From positions 221,253-285,252 of the forward strand of contig NZ_JAGEVG010000003.1 in assembly GCF_017581925.1 (NCBI RefSeq): a DNA stretch of 64,000 nt, read 5' to 3'. Below, piece by piece: positions 49,901-56,836 of this stretch. This stretch comes from Gelidibacter pelagius. GTDB lineage: Bacteria; Bacteroidota; Bacteroidia; Flavobacteriales; Flavobacteriaceae. Position numbers and translations under genes: made by a program. Under the pieces are notes generated by a model that did not search any database, was not told where the DNA came from, and saw only the letters and a list, made by a program, of their open reading frames with translations. Numbering within the stretch: position 1 is the first letter of the stretch; each line of letters begins with the position of its first letter.

Positions 49901-50279
49901 TATTGTGTACAAAGCGTTTTGCGGTTTCTTTAATCACACCAAAGGCTTCTGGCAGAATAGTGTTCAATACCTCTTCTGTAGCCTTGTAAATGTCGTCTTT
50001 GATGCGGTCTATCTCAAGGTAGATGTCTTCACGTTCATCAATGTCTTCTGTTGCTTCAGCCTCTTTTTGAAGTTTTTCAATAGTATCATTAAAAGGCTGG
50101 CGCGCTTCAGCGATCTTAGATTTAAAAAAGTCTGTTTTTGCTCTTAATTCGTCGTGTGACAAAGCTTCCAGAGCTTTTTCGTAGGTTTTGATCTGATCTA
50201 CAATAGGAATGATGGCTTTGACATCCTGTTTGGATTTGTCGCCAACAAAGACCTTCAATACTGAATCTAAAAAACTCAT
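46926..50279 (-). CDS. secA: Preprotein translocase ATPase SecA
   Basis: SecA drives secretory proteins through SecYEG. The 1117 residues contain Walker A MQTGEGKT (192-199), the DEVD box (IVDEVDSVLVDD), motif GTDIKLS and TNMAGRGTD, and the second-nucleotide-fold signature DRQLRGRAGRQGDPG. It is about 200 residues longer than the Escherichia coli protein; the extra sequence is mostly an insertion between about 330 and 480. The C-terminal tail has GRND followed by VTIKHVLSG instead of the zinc motif CPCGSGKKYKxCH: no cysteine remains. The start context includes a hairpin-bearing leader. Confidence 0.97.
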   Translation of the reverse strand: MSFLDSVLKVFVGDKSKQDVKAIIPIVDQIKTYEKALEALSHDELRAKTDFFKSKIAEARQPFNDTIEKLQKEAEATEDIDEREDIYLEIDRIKDDIYKATEEVLNTILPEAFGVIKETAKRFVHNTSITVTASTFDREISGSKDYVTLDDDKAIWANSWDAAGKPITWDMIHYDVQLIGGVALHQGKIAEMQTGEGKTLVASLPMYLNALTGNGVHLVTVNDYLAKRDSAWMAPLFEFHGMSVDCIDYHQPNSAARKKAYNADITYGTNNEFGFDYLRDNMAHSPDDLVQRPHHYAIVDEVDSVLVDDARTPLIISGPIPQGERHEFNELKPKVDAIAAAQRHYLTGVLAEAKKLIAEGDLKEGGFKLLRVYRGIPKNKALIKFLSEEGIKQLLQKTENHYMQDNNREMPKIDAELYYVIDEKNNQVELSDKGVEFLSGEDDPNFFVMPEIGMEISKIEAQNLSKEEEAEAKEELFRDFGIKSERIHTLSQLLKAYALFEKDIQYVVIDNKVMIVDEQTGRIMDGRRYSDGLHQAIEAKENVKIEAATQTFATVTLQNYFRMYRKLAGMTGTALTEAGEFWEIYKLDVIEIPTNRPIARDDRDDLVYKTKREKYNAVIDEVTKLSEAGRPVLIGTTSVEISELLGKMLTLRKVPHNVLNAKLHKKEADIVAEAGQPGQVTIATNMAGRGTDIKLSEEVKKAGGLAIVGTERHDSRRVDRQLRGRAGRQGDPGSSQFYASLEDNLMRLFGSERIAKMMDRMGLKEGEVIQHSMISKSIERAQKKVEENNFGVRKRLLEYDDVMNAQREVIYKRRRHALHGERLRVDLANMIYDTSEIISQTNKAANDFKNFEFELIRYFSMSSPITEAEFSKMTDIEIAGKIYKAAFNHYKDKMQKNADMAFPVIKNVYETQRDKFKRIVVPFTDGVKSLQVVTDLEKAYETNGKQLINDFEKNITLAILDDAWKTHLRKMDELKQSVQLAVHEQKDPLLIYKFEAFELFKVMIDQVNKDVISFLFKGELPSETTDAIQEARQTRSKEKLETNKEEIPNLDERSSQSRAAGNTQRQEVVETIVRDKPKIGRNDRVTIKHVLSGENKTLKYKQAEPLISKGDWVLTED

Positions 50280-50299
50280 ATGATGTTTTTATTTAAGCT

Positions 50300-50320
50300 A
50301 CACGTCGACATGCTCCGTGT
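50300..50320 (-). promoter_or_regulatory. Small inverted repeat in the secA leader
   Basis: ACACG (50300-50304) and CGTGT (50316-50320) flank a GTCGAC-containing loop about 20 bp before the secA start codon. It could fold near the ribosome-binding region. A regulatory role is speculative. Confidence 0.3.
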
Positions 50321-50372
50321 GCATTTATGATAATATATGTTATTTGTACGATGTTTTGCCTGTAAGGCTCAC

Positions 50373-50380
50373 AAAGATAC
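50373..50380 (-). promoter_or_regulatory. Candidate -7 box of the secA promoter
   Basis: Minus strand TATCTTTG matches TAnnTTTG and lies 94 bp before the secA start, giving a leader of roughly 85 nt. No -33 element was identified. Confidence 0.4.
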
Positions 50381-50415
50381 GGTTTGTGCTAAGTTTATTA
50401 AAAAATAACGCACAA

Positions 50416-50440
50416 AAAAAGTCTCTTAATGAGACTTTTT
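50416..50440. terminator. Terminator of the DUF2795 gene
   Basis: AAAAAGTCTC (50416-50425) pairs perfectly with GAGACTTTTT (50431-50440). It lies 138 bp after the stop of the leftward DUF2795 gene and upstream of the secA promoter. Confidence 0.8.
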
Positions 50441-50460
50441 AACTATTCTTTTTGATTTAT

Positions 50461-50480
50461 TTCCCACTAGTGGGCTTTTA
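50461..50480. repeat. Copy 4 of the 20-bp palindrome
   Basis: TTCCCACTAGTGGGCTTTTA follows the terminator by 20 bp, in the gap between the DUF2795 gene and secA. Confidence 0.65.
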
Positions 50481-50534
50481 TACTCTGATGCTTATCGCAA
50501 TCGGAAGGACAATTTATCATTCATGTCTCACGGA

Positions 50535-50581
50535 CTTGCCTGCCAGTGTCGGTCGGACAGGTCTCGTGGTTCTTGATTTAA
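50535..50581. repeat. GC-rich repeat ending in GGTTCTTGATTTAA, copy B
   Basis: Homologous to 28944-28990: CTTGCCTGCCAGTGTC, GGTCGGACAGG, TCTCGTGG, then TTCTTGATTTAA. Its right end supplies the stop codon region of the DUF2795 gene on the minus strand (50578-50580). Confidence 0.65.
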
Positions 50582-50799
50582 TATTCGTCCTCGTTCCAGA
50601 GGTAGTCCTCATCGGTTGGATAATCTGACCATATTTCTTCAATTGAATCATAAGAGTCTCCTTCATCTTCAATTGCTTGTAAATTCTCTACCACTTCTAA
50701 AGGCGCACCAGTACGGATCGCATAATCAATTAATTCGTCTTTGGTTGCAGGCCAAGGCGCATCACTTAAATAAGATGCTAGTTCTAATGTCCAATACAT
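50578..50799 (-). CDS. DUF2795 small acidic protein
   Basis: The 73-residue protein matches the DUF2795 pattern: an N-terminal helix YWTLELASYLSDAPWPATK, the helix DELIDYAIRTGAPLEVVENL, and a strongly acidic tail (SIEEIWSDYPTDEDYLWNEDEY in part). Such proteins are widespread and conserved in Bacteroidota, cytoplasmic, and have no established function. The gene is transcribed alone. Its stop codon lies inside a dispersed GC-rich repeat, so the repeat may have set the present C terminus. Confidence 0.9.
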   Translation of the reverse strand: MYWTLELASYLSDAPWPATKDELIDYAIRTGAPLEVVENLQAIEDEGDSYDSIEEIWSDYPTDEDYLWNEDEY

Positions 50800-50822
50800 T
50801 TGTTATTCGTTTTAAATTTTTG

Positions 50823-50830
50823 CAAAAATA
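50823..50830 (-). promoter_or_regulatory. Candidate -7 box of the DUF2795 gene
   Basis: Minus strand TATTTTTG matches TAnnTTTG and sits 24 bp before the start codon. Confidence 0.4.
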
Positions 50831-50955
50831 TATTTTTTGTTGATATAATCAAGTAATAAATGAATTATTTAATCACTATTTAAAAGAGCGTATAATTCTT
50901 ACAGGATTTCTCGATATTAATATATAATCAAAAAAAATGTAATGGCCTAATTTCA

Positions 50956-51531
50956 TTAAGATTCTTTTTGTGGAATCCATTGAATTTCTTCGGCCTTCAA
51001 GTCATGGGACAACTTTCGTGCCAACACAAATAGGTAGTCAGATAGACGGTTTAAATAGGTCAAGGCTTCGGGTTGAAAAGGCTCTAAGTCATTAAGTGCC
51101 GATGCCAGACGTTCCGCTCTACGGCATACGCAGCGGGCAATATGACAGAATGACACGGTTTGGTGACCGCCAGGTAAAACGAAGTGTGTCATTTCGGGTA
51201 AGGAGGCATTCATAAGGTCTATTTCATTTTCCAAACGTTCGATGTCCTGCGATGAAATTTTGGGAATGTTCAATCGGGCTTTACCACTTTTAAGCGTTGC
51301 CTTTTTAGGATCCGTAGCCAAGGTAGAGCCAATGGTAAACAATCGGTCCTGAATGATCATTAAGATTTCTTTGGAATGTTGGTCGATTTTTTGGTCTCTG
51401 ATCAAGCCAATATGGGAGTTTAGTTCATCAACCGTACCGTAACTGTCAATGCGGATGTGGTGTTTTGGAACTCTTGTGCCGCCAAATAGCGCGGTGGTGC
51501 CTTTATCACCTGTTTTTGTATAGATTTTCAT
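50956..51531 (-). CDS. PduO-type cob(I)alamin adenosyltransferase
   Basis: This enzyme transfers the adenosyl group of ATP to cob(I)alamin to make coenzyme B12. I use the internal ATG at 51531, which gives 191 residues beginning MKIYTKTGDKGTT, the family ATP-binding motif; the 25 upstream codons come from a heptamer repeat region and are not likely to be translated. Other motifs are SYGTVDELNSHIG (near 36-48) and RRAERLASAL with the CRRAER helix near 125-135. Together with MeaB it implies a B12-dependent methylmalonyl-CoA mutase in this organism. Confidence 0.94.
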   Translation of the reverse strand: MKIYTKTGDKGTTALFGGTRVPKHHIRIDSYGTVDELNSHIGLIRDQKIDQHSKEILMIIQDRLFTIGSTLATDPKKATLKSGKARLNIPKISSQDIERLENEIDLMNASLPEMTHFVLPGGHQTVSFCHIARCVCRRAERLASALNDLEPFQPEALTYLNRLSDYLFVLARKLSHDLKAEEIQWIPQKES

Positions 51532-52037
51532 TTTAAAAGAGTTTGAAGTTTGAAGCGCGAAGCTTGAAGTACGAAGATACAATAGATTAAAAAGGTTTGC
51601 CACCAATGGAGGACTATTTTTTTGGAGAGGGAAGAAGGATGATTGAAGTACGAAGCATGAAGTGGTTAGTGCGTAGTTGGTAGTGGTTAGTGGGTAGTGG
51701 GGAGATAAGACGGATTGAAATTGATGTTGAAGTTGAAATTGAATCCGATATTGGGAGAAATTGCCCAGCTACTGGACGGATTGAGAACTGACGAGTTATG
51801 AATTGAATAAGCCTACTTCAAACTGGGGGAGAGCAGAAGGAGAAAGCAGTGCCCTTGTTGGATTGGACGATGTTTTGGATGGGGATAATGGTTTTTTTTA
51901 AAGGAAAATGTCTTTTTAATTTGTTAAAGTTAGCCTTCCTTAGGTAAGATGCTGATTTTTTTACTAAATTTAGACAACCTAAAAAATGATGCCTATTATT
52001 CAAATCTACCTAATATTATAACCTAAACTAAAAAATC
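51532..52037. repeat. Gap with two heptamer arrays
   Basis: GAAG recurs every 7 bp at 51545, 51552, 51559, 51566 and 51573. A second array has GAAG at 51645, 51652 and 51659 and then TAGT at 51667, 51674, 51681, 51688 and 51695. Near 51716-51750 words of 6-bp period (TTGAAGTTGAAATTGAATCC) match 24710-24740. The 51751-52037 part shows no gene or repeat, only the upstream region of the 65-residue gene. Confidence 0.75.
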
Positions 52038-52235
52038 ATGTCAAGAGCAATGTTTGAGTACACTAAAACTGTGCTTAGCAAAGTCAGTTTTGATACTGCG
52101 TTGTTCTGTAGAGAAGTTCAAAAAGCTATTCAACGCTTATTACCTTACGAAATTGAAGAGCTAAAGGTCTTTATCAGATCTTTGATCCTACAGAATCCAG
52201 AGTTAAATCAATGTTTAATCTATTTAAAAACTTAA
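52038..52235 (+). CDS. Small helical protein of 65 residues, no assigned function
   Basis: I do not recognise a named domain. The protein begins MSRAMFEYTKTVLSKVSFD and is predicted to be nearly all helix (FCREVQKAIQRLLPYEIEEL, then KVFIRSLILQNPELNQCLIYL), with no signal peptide and a near-neutral charge balance. The coding nature is supported by a clean ATG start, its stop 4 bp before a strong terminator, and codon use like its neighbours. It is an isolated single-gene unit between repeat-rich regions. It could be a regulator or small structural protein. Confidence 0.75.
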   Translation: MSRAMFEYTKTVLSKVSFDTALFCREVQKAIQRLLPYEIEELKVFIRSLILQNPELNQCLIYLKT

Positions 52236-52239
52236 AAGT

Positions 52240-52267
52240 AAAGCGACCAACCGGTCGCTTTTTTTAT
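52240..52267 (+). terminator. Terminator of the 65-residue protein gene
   Basis: AAAGCGACC (52240-52248) pairs with GGTCGCTTT (52253-52261), followed by a T run. It begins 4 bp after the stop codon. Confidence 0.9.
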
Positions 52268-52330
52268 TCCCATAAATGGGTTTTGACTGCCCTGAACTTG
52301 TCTTAATCGAAAAGGCAAGTTCTTATTTAT
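52267..52330. repeat. Copy 5 of the 20-bp palindrome and an adjoining hairpin
   Basis: TTCCCATAAATGGGTTTTG (52267-52285) is a degenerate copy. It is followed by CCCTGAACTTG, TCTTAATCGAAAA, GGCAAGTTC (52290-52321), in which GAACTTG and CAAGTTC pair. The same block, without the palindrome, recurs at about 55678-55716. The hairpin lies at the 3-prime end of oxyR. Confidence 0.6.
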
Positions 52331-53265
52331 TTTGATAGTGGACTAATGATTTTTACGTTTTGAAAGGCAATCGCTCCACGAATAATTCCAGATATCACGT
52401 CGTGCAGTGCATCAATAATCTGCATTTTCAATTCGCTTTTATGGTAAATAATGCTGACTTCACGCGCTGGCGAAGGCTCTACGAAATGATGGAGGTTGAC
52501 CTTAAGGCTGTCATTGAGTTCCAGAGTGTGTAAATAGGGGAGTAGGGTCATGCCCAATCCTTCGTTTGAAAGTTTGATCAAAGTTTCTATACTGCCACTT
52601 TCCAACTGAAAACTATCTTCGTTCTGATTCTTAAAAGCTTTACATAGATTTATGATCCCATCCCTAAAACAGTGGCCATCTTCAAGCAATAACATGTCGT
52701 TGATCTCAAGATCGGACACTTCAATTGATTTCTTGTCAAAAAGACGATGGTGTTCAGGTATGTAGCCTACAAAAGGTTCATAATAGAGTACGCGTTCTTT
52801 TATGTTTTCGCTTTCCAAAGGCGTTGCAGCAATGGCGGCATCTAAATGACCCTCTTTAATCCGTAAGATAATTTCATCAGTGGTTAGCTCTTCAATCTTC
52901 AGTTTTACCTTAGGAAATTTCTTTATAAATGTTTTTAAAAACATGGGAAGCAGGGTGGGCATAACCGTAGGGATGATTCCAATTCGAAATTCGCCACCAA
53001 TAAATCCTTTTTGTTGATCAACAATATCCTGGATGCGTTCAGATTCATTGACAATATTTCGTGCTTGCTGGACAATTTTCCGTCCAACTTCAGTGAGTTC
53101 TATGGGTTTTTTACTGCGATCAAAAATAAGAACTTCTAACTCTTCTTCTAATTTTTGTATTTGTGTGCTTAATGTGGGTTGCGTAACAAAACATTTTTCG
53201 GCCGCTTTGGTGAAGTTTTTATGTTCTGCAATAGCTATAACATAAGTTAATTGCGTAATGGTCAT
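52327..53265 (-). CDS. oxyR: Hydrogen-peroxide sensor, LysR-type regulator OxyR
   Basis: The 312-residue LysR-family regulator has an N-terminal winged helix-turn-helix (residues 1-60: YVIAIAEHKNFTKAAEKC, then TQPTLSTQIQKLEEEL) and a periplasmic-binding-protein-like effector domain. Cys199 and Cys208 in GHCFRDGIINLC occupy the same positions as the redox pair of Escherichia coli OxyR, so it should form a disulfide on peroxide exposure and activate catalase/peroxidase genes. No such target gene is adjacent; the divergent side is empty of genes and holds a transposon-like element. Confidence 0.95.
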   Translation of the reverse strand: MTITQLTYVIAIAEHKNFTKAAEKCFVTQPTLSTQIQKLEEELEVLIFDRSKKPIELTEVGRKIVQQARNIVNESERIQDIVDQQKGFIGGEFRIGIIPTVMPTLLPMFLKTFIKKFPKVKLKIEELTTDEIILRIKEGHLDAAIAATPLESENIKERVLYYEPFVGYIPEHHRLFDKKSIEVSDLEINDMLLLEDGHCFRDGIINLCKAFKNQNEDSFQLESGSIETLIKLSNEGLGMTLLPYLHTLELNDSLKVNLHHFVEPSPAREVSIIYHKSELKMQIIDALHDVISGIIRGAIAFQNVKIISPLSK

Positions 53266-53364
53266 GGTTATTCATTTAAACTATAAAAATATAAAAACTA
53301 TCTACAAAAACTATTATATATTTGGTTAATTAAAGCATAATTTTTAGTGAACAAAAAGGAAAAA

Positions 53365-53511
53365 TCGTAACTAATCAGTCTAATAGAAAAATTGACACAT
53401 TTCAAGCCTTCTTTACCCCTCCCTAAAGGGTGAAAGGCTCGAAATGTCCTTGACTCCCTTTAGACCCGATGTAAAACAAGAGTGTCTCAAGCCATTACTG
53501 ATTAGTTGCGA
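53365..53511. mobile_element. MITE-like element with 15-bp terminal inverted repeats
   Basis: TCGTAACTAATCAGT (53365-53379) and ACTGATTAGTTGCGA (53497-53511) are inverted repeats with one mismatch. Inside, ACATTTC-AAGCCTT-TTTACCC (53397-53417) pairs with GGGTGAAAGGCT-GAAATGT (53428-53447), giving a long hairpin. There is no open frame inside. Flanking A-rich bases could be target duplication but are too simple to prove it. Confidence 0.6.
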
Positions 53512-54059
53512 AAATTATATTGGAGTCAAATCCAATTAGATGAGACCAAAAAAAGTTAAAATATGTAGAGATTTGAGATTTTTTATATAAAAAAAAAGGA
53601 CTTAATGTCCTCTTTTTTCTTTCAAAGATAATGATGGATTTGCAAATCTACTCTGCGCCCTGAGCCTCTGCGAGAAAAAACGGAGCGCCGACCTGTACAT
53701 CTATTTAGTTTGTAGACTACGATTTGAATTGAGAAAACCTGATTTTCTTTAGACACAAATAACACTGATTTTCATAGACCATCGTATTGAAATTTGCCTG
53801 CCTGTCAGCTGATAGGGAATTTTATCCTTGATGCTTTTGTAATCGCATTAATTCAAACAAATGAACCGCATCTCTACTAAGTGATTGTTGATTTTTTAAC
53901 CAAGAGCCAAGATCCAAGACCAAGAATCGGGAGAAGTCGAAATATTGTTGGTCATGATTACGTGAATTGTTTTTAGAGTTTGGAGCGGGAAGCTCGAAGC
54001 ACGAAGAAATGATGGCGTGACTAAGTTGCCTTGAATAGATGCATTGAATTTGCAATTTT
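53512..54059. other. Gene-free stretch with orphan terminator and repeat words
   Basis: A hairpin AGGAC (53597-53601) / GTCCT (53607-53611) flanked by A and T runs looks like a terminator but no gene precedes it. At 53650-53675 CTCTGCGCCCTGAGCCTCTG is a decayed 7-bp array. At 53900-53925 CCAAGAG, CCAAGAT, CCAAGA, CCAAGAA form another. A GCCTGCCTGTCAGCTGATAGG hairpin remnant is at about 53793-53814. Two short open frames here are repeat by-products. Confidence 0.55.
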
Positions 54060-54124
54060 ATTAACGATTAACGAGTTGCCCGAACGTACCTTCTTAGGTA
54101 GGGGCGGGTTGAAGATTGTTGATT
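54060..54124. repeat. 65-bp composite repeat, copy A (heptamers plus GC hairpin)
   Basis: ATTAACG heptamers, then CCCGAACGTACC (54079-54090), TTCTTA loop, GGTAGGGGCGGG and GAAGATTGTTGATT. It matches 63509-63573 with two mismatches in 65 bp. Confidence 0.85.
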
Positions 54125-54144
54125 TCTGAAATGAACTGAAACCT

Positions 54145-54206
54145 GCCTGCCCGTCCGCCTGCCCGTCCGTAGTCTTTACGAAGGCGGGTAGCGCAGCGAA
54201 GGCGGG
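54145..54206 (-). repeat. 62-bp GC-rich repeat, inverted copy of 57688-57749
   Basis: Read on the minus strand it is CCCGCCTTCGCTGCGCTACC, then CGCCTTCGTAAAGACTACGG, then ACGGGCAGGCGGACGGGCAGGC; it differs from the plus strand at 57688-57749 at two positions. The two copies face each other across the DUF58, ABC and methyltransferase genes. Confidence 0.8.
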
Positions 54207-54209
54207 AAG

Positions 54210-54279
54210 GCTGCCAACTGAATACTGAGGACTGCCAACTGAAGACTGAAGACTGAAGACTGAGGACTGCCAACTAAGC
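54210..54279. repeat. Array of about nine ACTGAAG-type heptamers
   Basis: ACTG occurs at 54217, 54224, 54231, 54238, 54245, 54252, 54259 and 54266, and ACTA at 54273, an unbroken 7-bp period. Units vary among ACTGAAT, ACTGAGG, ACTGCCA and ACTGAAG. It ends about 15 bp before the stop of the DUF58 gene. Confidence 0.88.
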
Positions 54280-54293
54280 CCCGCCAACTTCCT

Positions 54294-55619
54294 TCAAAGC
54301 AATCCCCTTGATTTAATCTCCAAATACTTATTAATGGTATCGATGGTCAGATTCTCCGGCGTGGTTAGAATAGAGTAGATGCCGTACTTTTTTAATTCCT
54401 GAACGATCAATCGCTTTTCAAAAGCAAATTTTTCAGCAATAACCTTATCATAGACTTGCTGTATGGTACCCGCTTTTTCGTCAACAATACTGGTGAGCTC
54501 CGTATTTTTAAAGAAAATAACAACGATGAGATGGTTCTTTGCGATTGCTTTCAAATAGGCCAATTGCCTATTTAAACTATCTAAAGTTTCGAAATTGGTG
54601 TAGAGTAGGATTAGACTGCGTTGCGTGATATTACGCTTAATGTTGGCATACAATCGGCTAAAATCACTTTCATAATAATCGGTTTTTATATTGTAAAGTG
54701 ATTCCAATATCAAGCGCATTTGGGAACTTCGGCGTTGTGCTACCACAATGTTTTCTACCTTTTTGGAGAAAGAAAGCATTCCGGCTTTGTCGTGTTTTTT
54801 TAAGGCGATACTGCTGATGACCAAAGTGGCATTAATGGCATAATCCAATAAGCTCAAACCATCAAAAGGCATTTTCATCACGCGGCCTTTATCGATAATG
54901 GAATAGATAGGTTGTGATTTTTCATCCTGAAACTGGTTGATCATCAAGCTGTTTTTCTTAGCCGTCGCTTTCCAGTTAATGGTGCGTAGATCATCACCTA
55001 AAACATAATCCTTAATCTGTTCAAACTCCATGGAATGGCCAATCCTCCTGATTTTCTTAACCCCATAATCCTGTAGGTTATTATTAATATTGATCAGTTC
55101 AAATTTCCGCAATTGCTTAAAACTCGGATAGGTAGGCACCATGGCTTCATTATCAAAACGAAAACGTTTGGCTACCAGTCCTATTCTCGTTGCTGCGTAA
55201 ACATTGAGGTTTCCAAAATGATATTCCCCACGCTCCGTTGGCTTGAGGTTATAGCCAATGCGATCTTCTTTATTGGGTTTAACTTTGAGTTTGAGCTCAA
55301 AATCCCTTATTTGAAACTGGATTGGAACTTCATCAATAATAGTTAAATAGATAATAAACGGATACTTGTTTTCTACACTGATTTCTACTTGGTTATTATC
55401 GCCATTAGAGAATTTATCAGGTAGAATACGATGGGCAACAATTTTATTACTGTTAAAAAACACAATCAATGCATCCAGAAAAAACAGGAGCAATACGACC
55501 AGAATGGAGAGTTGGGCAATTCCAAATAAAACAGGAATGAAATAACTGAATACGAACAGTGTTATAATGAAGATTCCACTATAAAAAAAACGAGGCTGTA
55601 TGTAAAAAGATTTAAACAA
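54294..55619 (-). CDS. DUF58 (VWA-like) membrane protein
   Basis: The 441 residues start with two membrane helices (about 12-30 and 33-52), then a cytoplasmic region with a beta-sandwich (about 60-150) and the DUF58 domain. The latter contains DDLRTINWKATAKKNSLMIN (about 207-226) and a metal-site-like start SIIDKGRVMKM, where the usual DxSxSM is altered to DKGRVM. DUF58 proteins usually sit beside a MoxR ATPase; none is seen here, so its partner must be encoded outside the window, or the association is lost. Function is unknown. Confidence 0.88.
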   Translation of the reverse strand: MFKSFYIQPRFFYSGIFIITLFVFSYFIPVLFGIAQLSILVVLLLFFLDALIVFFNSNKIVAHRILPDKFSNGDNNQVEISVENKYPFIIYLTIIDEVPIQFQIRDFELKLKVKPNKEDRIGYNLKPTERGEYHFGNLNVYAATRIGLVAKRFRFDNEAMVPTYPSFKQLRKFELININNNLQDYGVKKIRRIGHSMEFEQIKDYVLGDDLRTINWKATAKKNSLMINQFQDEKSQPIYSIIDKGRVMKMPFDGLSLLDYAINATLVISSIALKKHDKAGMLSFSKKVENIVVAQRRSSQMRLILESLYNIKTDYYESDFSRLYANIKRNITQRSLILLYTNFETLDSLNRQLAYLKAIAKNHLIVVIFFKNTELTSIVDEKAGTIQQVYDKVIAEKFAFEKRLIVQELKKYGIYSILTTPENLTIDTINKYLEIKSRGLL

Positions 55620-56002
55620 TTTTAATTTAATTTCGGATTTGTTGCCACTAATTTATCGCCACAAATGAGATTTAGTACCCCTAAGCTTATCTTGATCGAA
55701 AATACAATTTCTTATTCATTCTTAGAGGAATTGCCTGAAGGATCTTGATTTTTACATGCCTCGACCATCCATGGTCTCAGCGTTGAGATACCGCCTACCG
55801 CCAACTAAAGACCCGCCCGAACGTACCTTTTTATTCTATAATTAGTTCAGACGAGCGGTACGGGCGGGCTGCCTACTGAAGACTGCACACTGAGGACTGC
55901 CAACTGAAGACCCGCTTGAACGTACTTTTTTCTTCTTGAATTGGTTCACACGAGTGGTACGGGCGGGCTCAACTGAAGACTGCCAACTGCCAACTAAAAT
56001 AT
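55620..56002. repeat. Gap with two long GC hairpins and three heptamer arrays
   Basis: CCCGCCCGAACGTACC (55812-55827) pairs with GGTACGGGCGGG (55857-55868); a second, decayed copy starts 99 bp later (55911-55926 with 55953-55967). ACTG heptamers lie between and after: 55875, 55882, 55889, 55896, 55903, and again 55972, 55979, 55986 with ACTA at 55993. At 55678-55716 is a relative of the block found at 52290. Confidence 0.8.
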
Positions 56003-56686
56003 CTAATTCCTCTCATCACTCTCAATCATCCCATCGCGCAATCTAATAACACGTGCCGCTCTTTTTGCCACATCTTCTTCGTGGGTCACAACGATTACGG
56101 TGTTTCCTGCAAGATGAATATCGTCAAATAATTGGAGAATTTCCAACGAGGTTTTAGAATCTAAATTTCCCGTAGGCTCATCGGCAAGAATGATGGAAGG
56201 CCTGTTGACTAAAGCACGGCCTACGGCCACACGTTGACGTTGCCCTCCAGAAAGCTCATTCGGTTTATGGTGGATCCTATCGGCCAATCCTACATCGCTC
56301 AATACTTCTGTGGCACGCGCTTGACGGTCTGCTTTTGAGGCACCGGCATAGATCATTGGTAACGCTACATTGTCCAATGCTGTGGTTCTTGGTAATAAGT
56401 TGAAGGTTTGAAAAACAAAACCGATCTCCTTGTTTCGGATTTCTGCCAATTGATCGTCACTCAACTGACTTACGTCTTGATCGTTGAGAATGTATTTACC
56501 GGAAGTAGGGGTGTCCAAACAACCCAATAAATTCATTAAGGTCGATTTCCCAGAACCCGAAGGTCCCATAATGGCGACATAATCGCCGCGTTCTATGTCA
56601 AGGTCAATGCCTTTTAAGACATAAACGGTTTCTGATCCTAATTGGAAGTTTCTAACGATGTTTCTAATATGAATGACGTTTCCCAT
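56003..56686 (-). CDS. ABC transporter ATPase of the LolD/MacB class
   Basis: The 227-residue nucleotide-binding subunit has Walker A GPSGSGKS (41-48), the Q-loop ([10 protein letters not shown]), signature [15 protein letters not shown] (about 144-158) and Walker [13 protein letters not shown]. The class comprises LolD (lipoprotein release), MacB-type and FtsE-like ATPases. No permease gene is adjacent, so the transporter partner is unknown. The upstream gap carries a five-unit GGTTCAA array. Confidence 0.93.
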   Translation of the reverse strand: MGNVIHIRNIVRNFQLGSETVYVLKGIDLDIERGDYVAIMGPSGSGKSTLMNLLGCLDTPTSGKYILNDQDVSQLSDDQLAEIRNKEIGFVFQTFNLLPRTTALDNVALPMIYAGASKADRQARATEVLSDVGLADRIHHKPNELSGGQRQRVAVGRALVNRPSIILADEPTGNLDSKTSLEILQLFDDIHLAGNTVIVVTHEEDVAKRAARVIRLRDGMIESDERN

Positions 56687-56700
56687 GGGTGTGTTTAAGG

Positions 56701-56733
56701 TTCAAAGTTCAAGGCTCAAGGTTCAAGGTTCAA
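56701..56733. repeat. Array of five TTCAAGG heptamers
   Basis: TTCAA or CTCAA occurs at 56701, 56708, 56715, 56722 and 56729. It lies 15 bp upstream of the ATPase gene start, so it falls in that gene's 5-prime region. Confidence 0.85.
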
Positions 56734-56836
56734 AGATGAATAAACAAACTTTGAATATCAAACATGGAATCTTGAATTTTTCGTGTTTGCAAGATAATTG
56801 ATTTACGATTGGTTTGACGTTCAAATTGCGGAGTTG

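Noticed and set aside
51532..51606. 25-codon N-terminal extension of the adenosyltransferase
   Set aside because: The extension is encoded by the GAAG heptamer array, and the family motif YTKTGDKG begins right after the ATG at 51531.
54021..54287. Open frame of 88 codons on the minus strand
   Set aside because: It is made of the ACTGAAG heptamer array and the 62-bp GC repeat; no start context, no homology-like composition.
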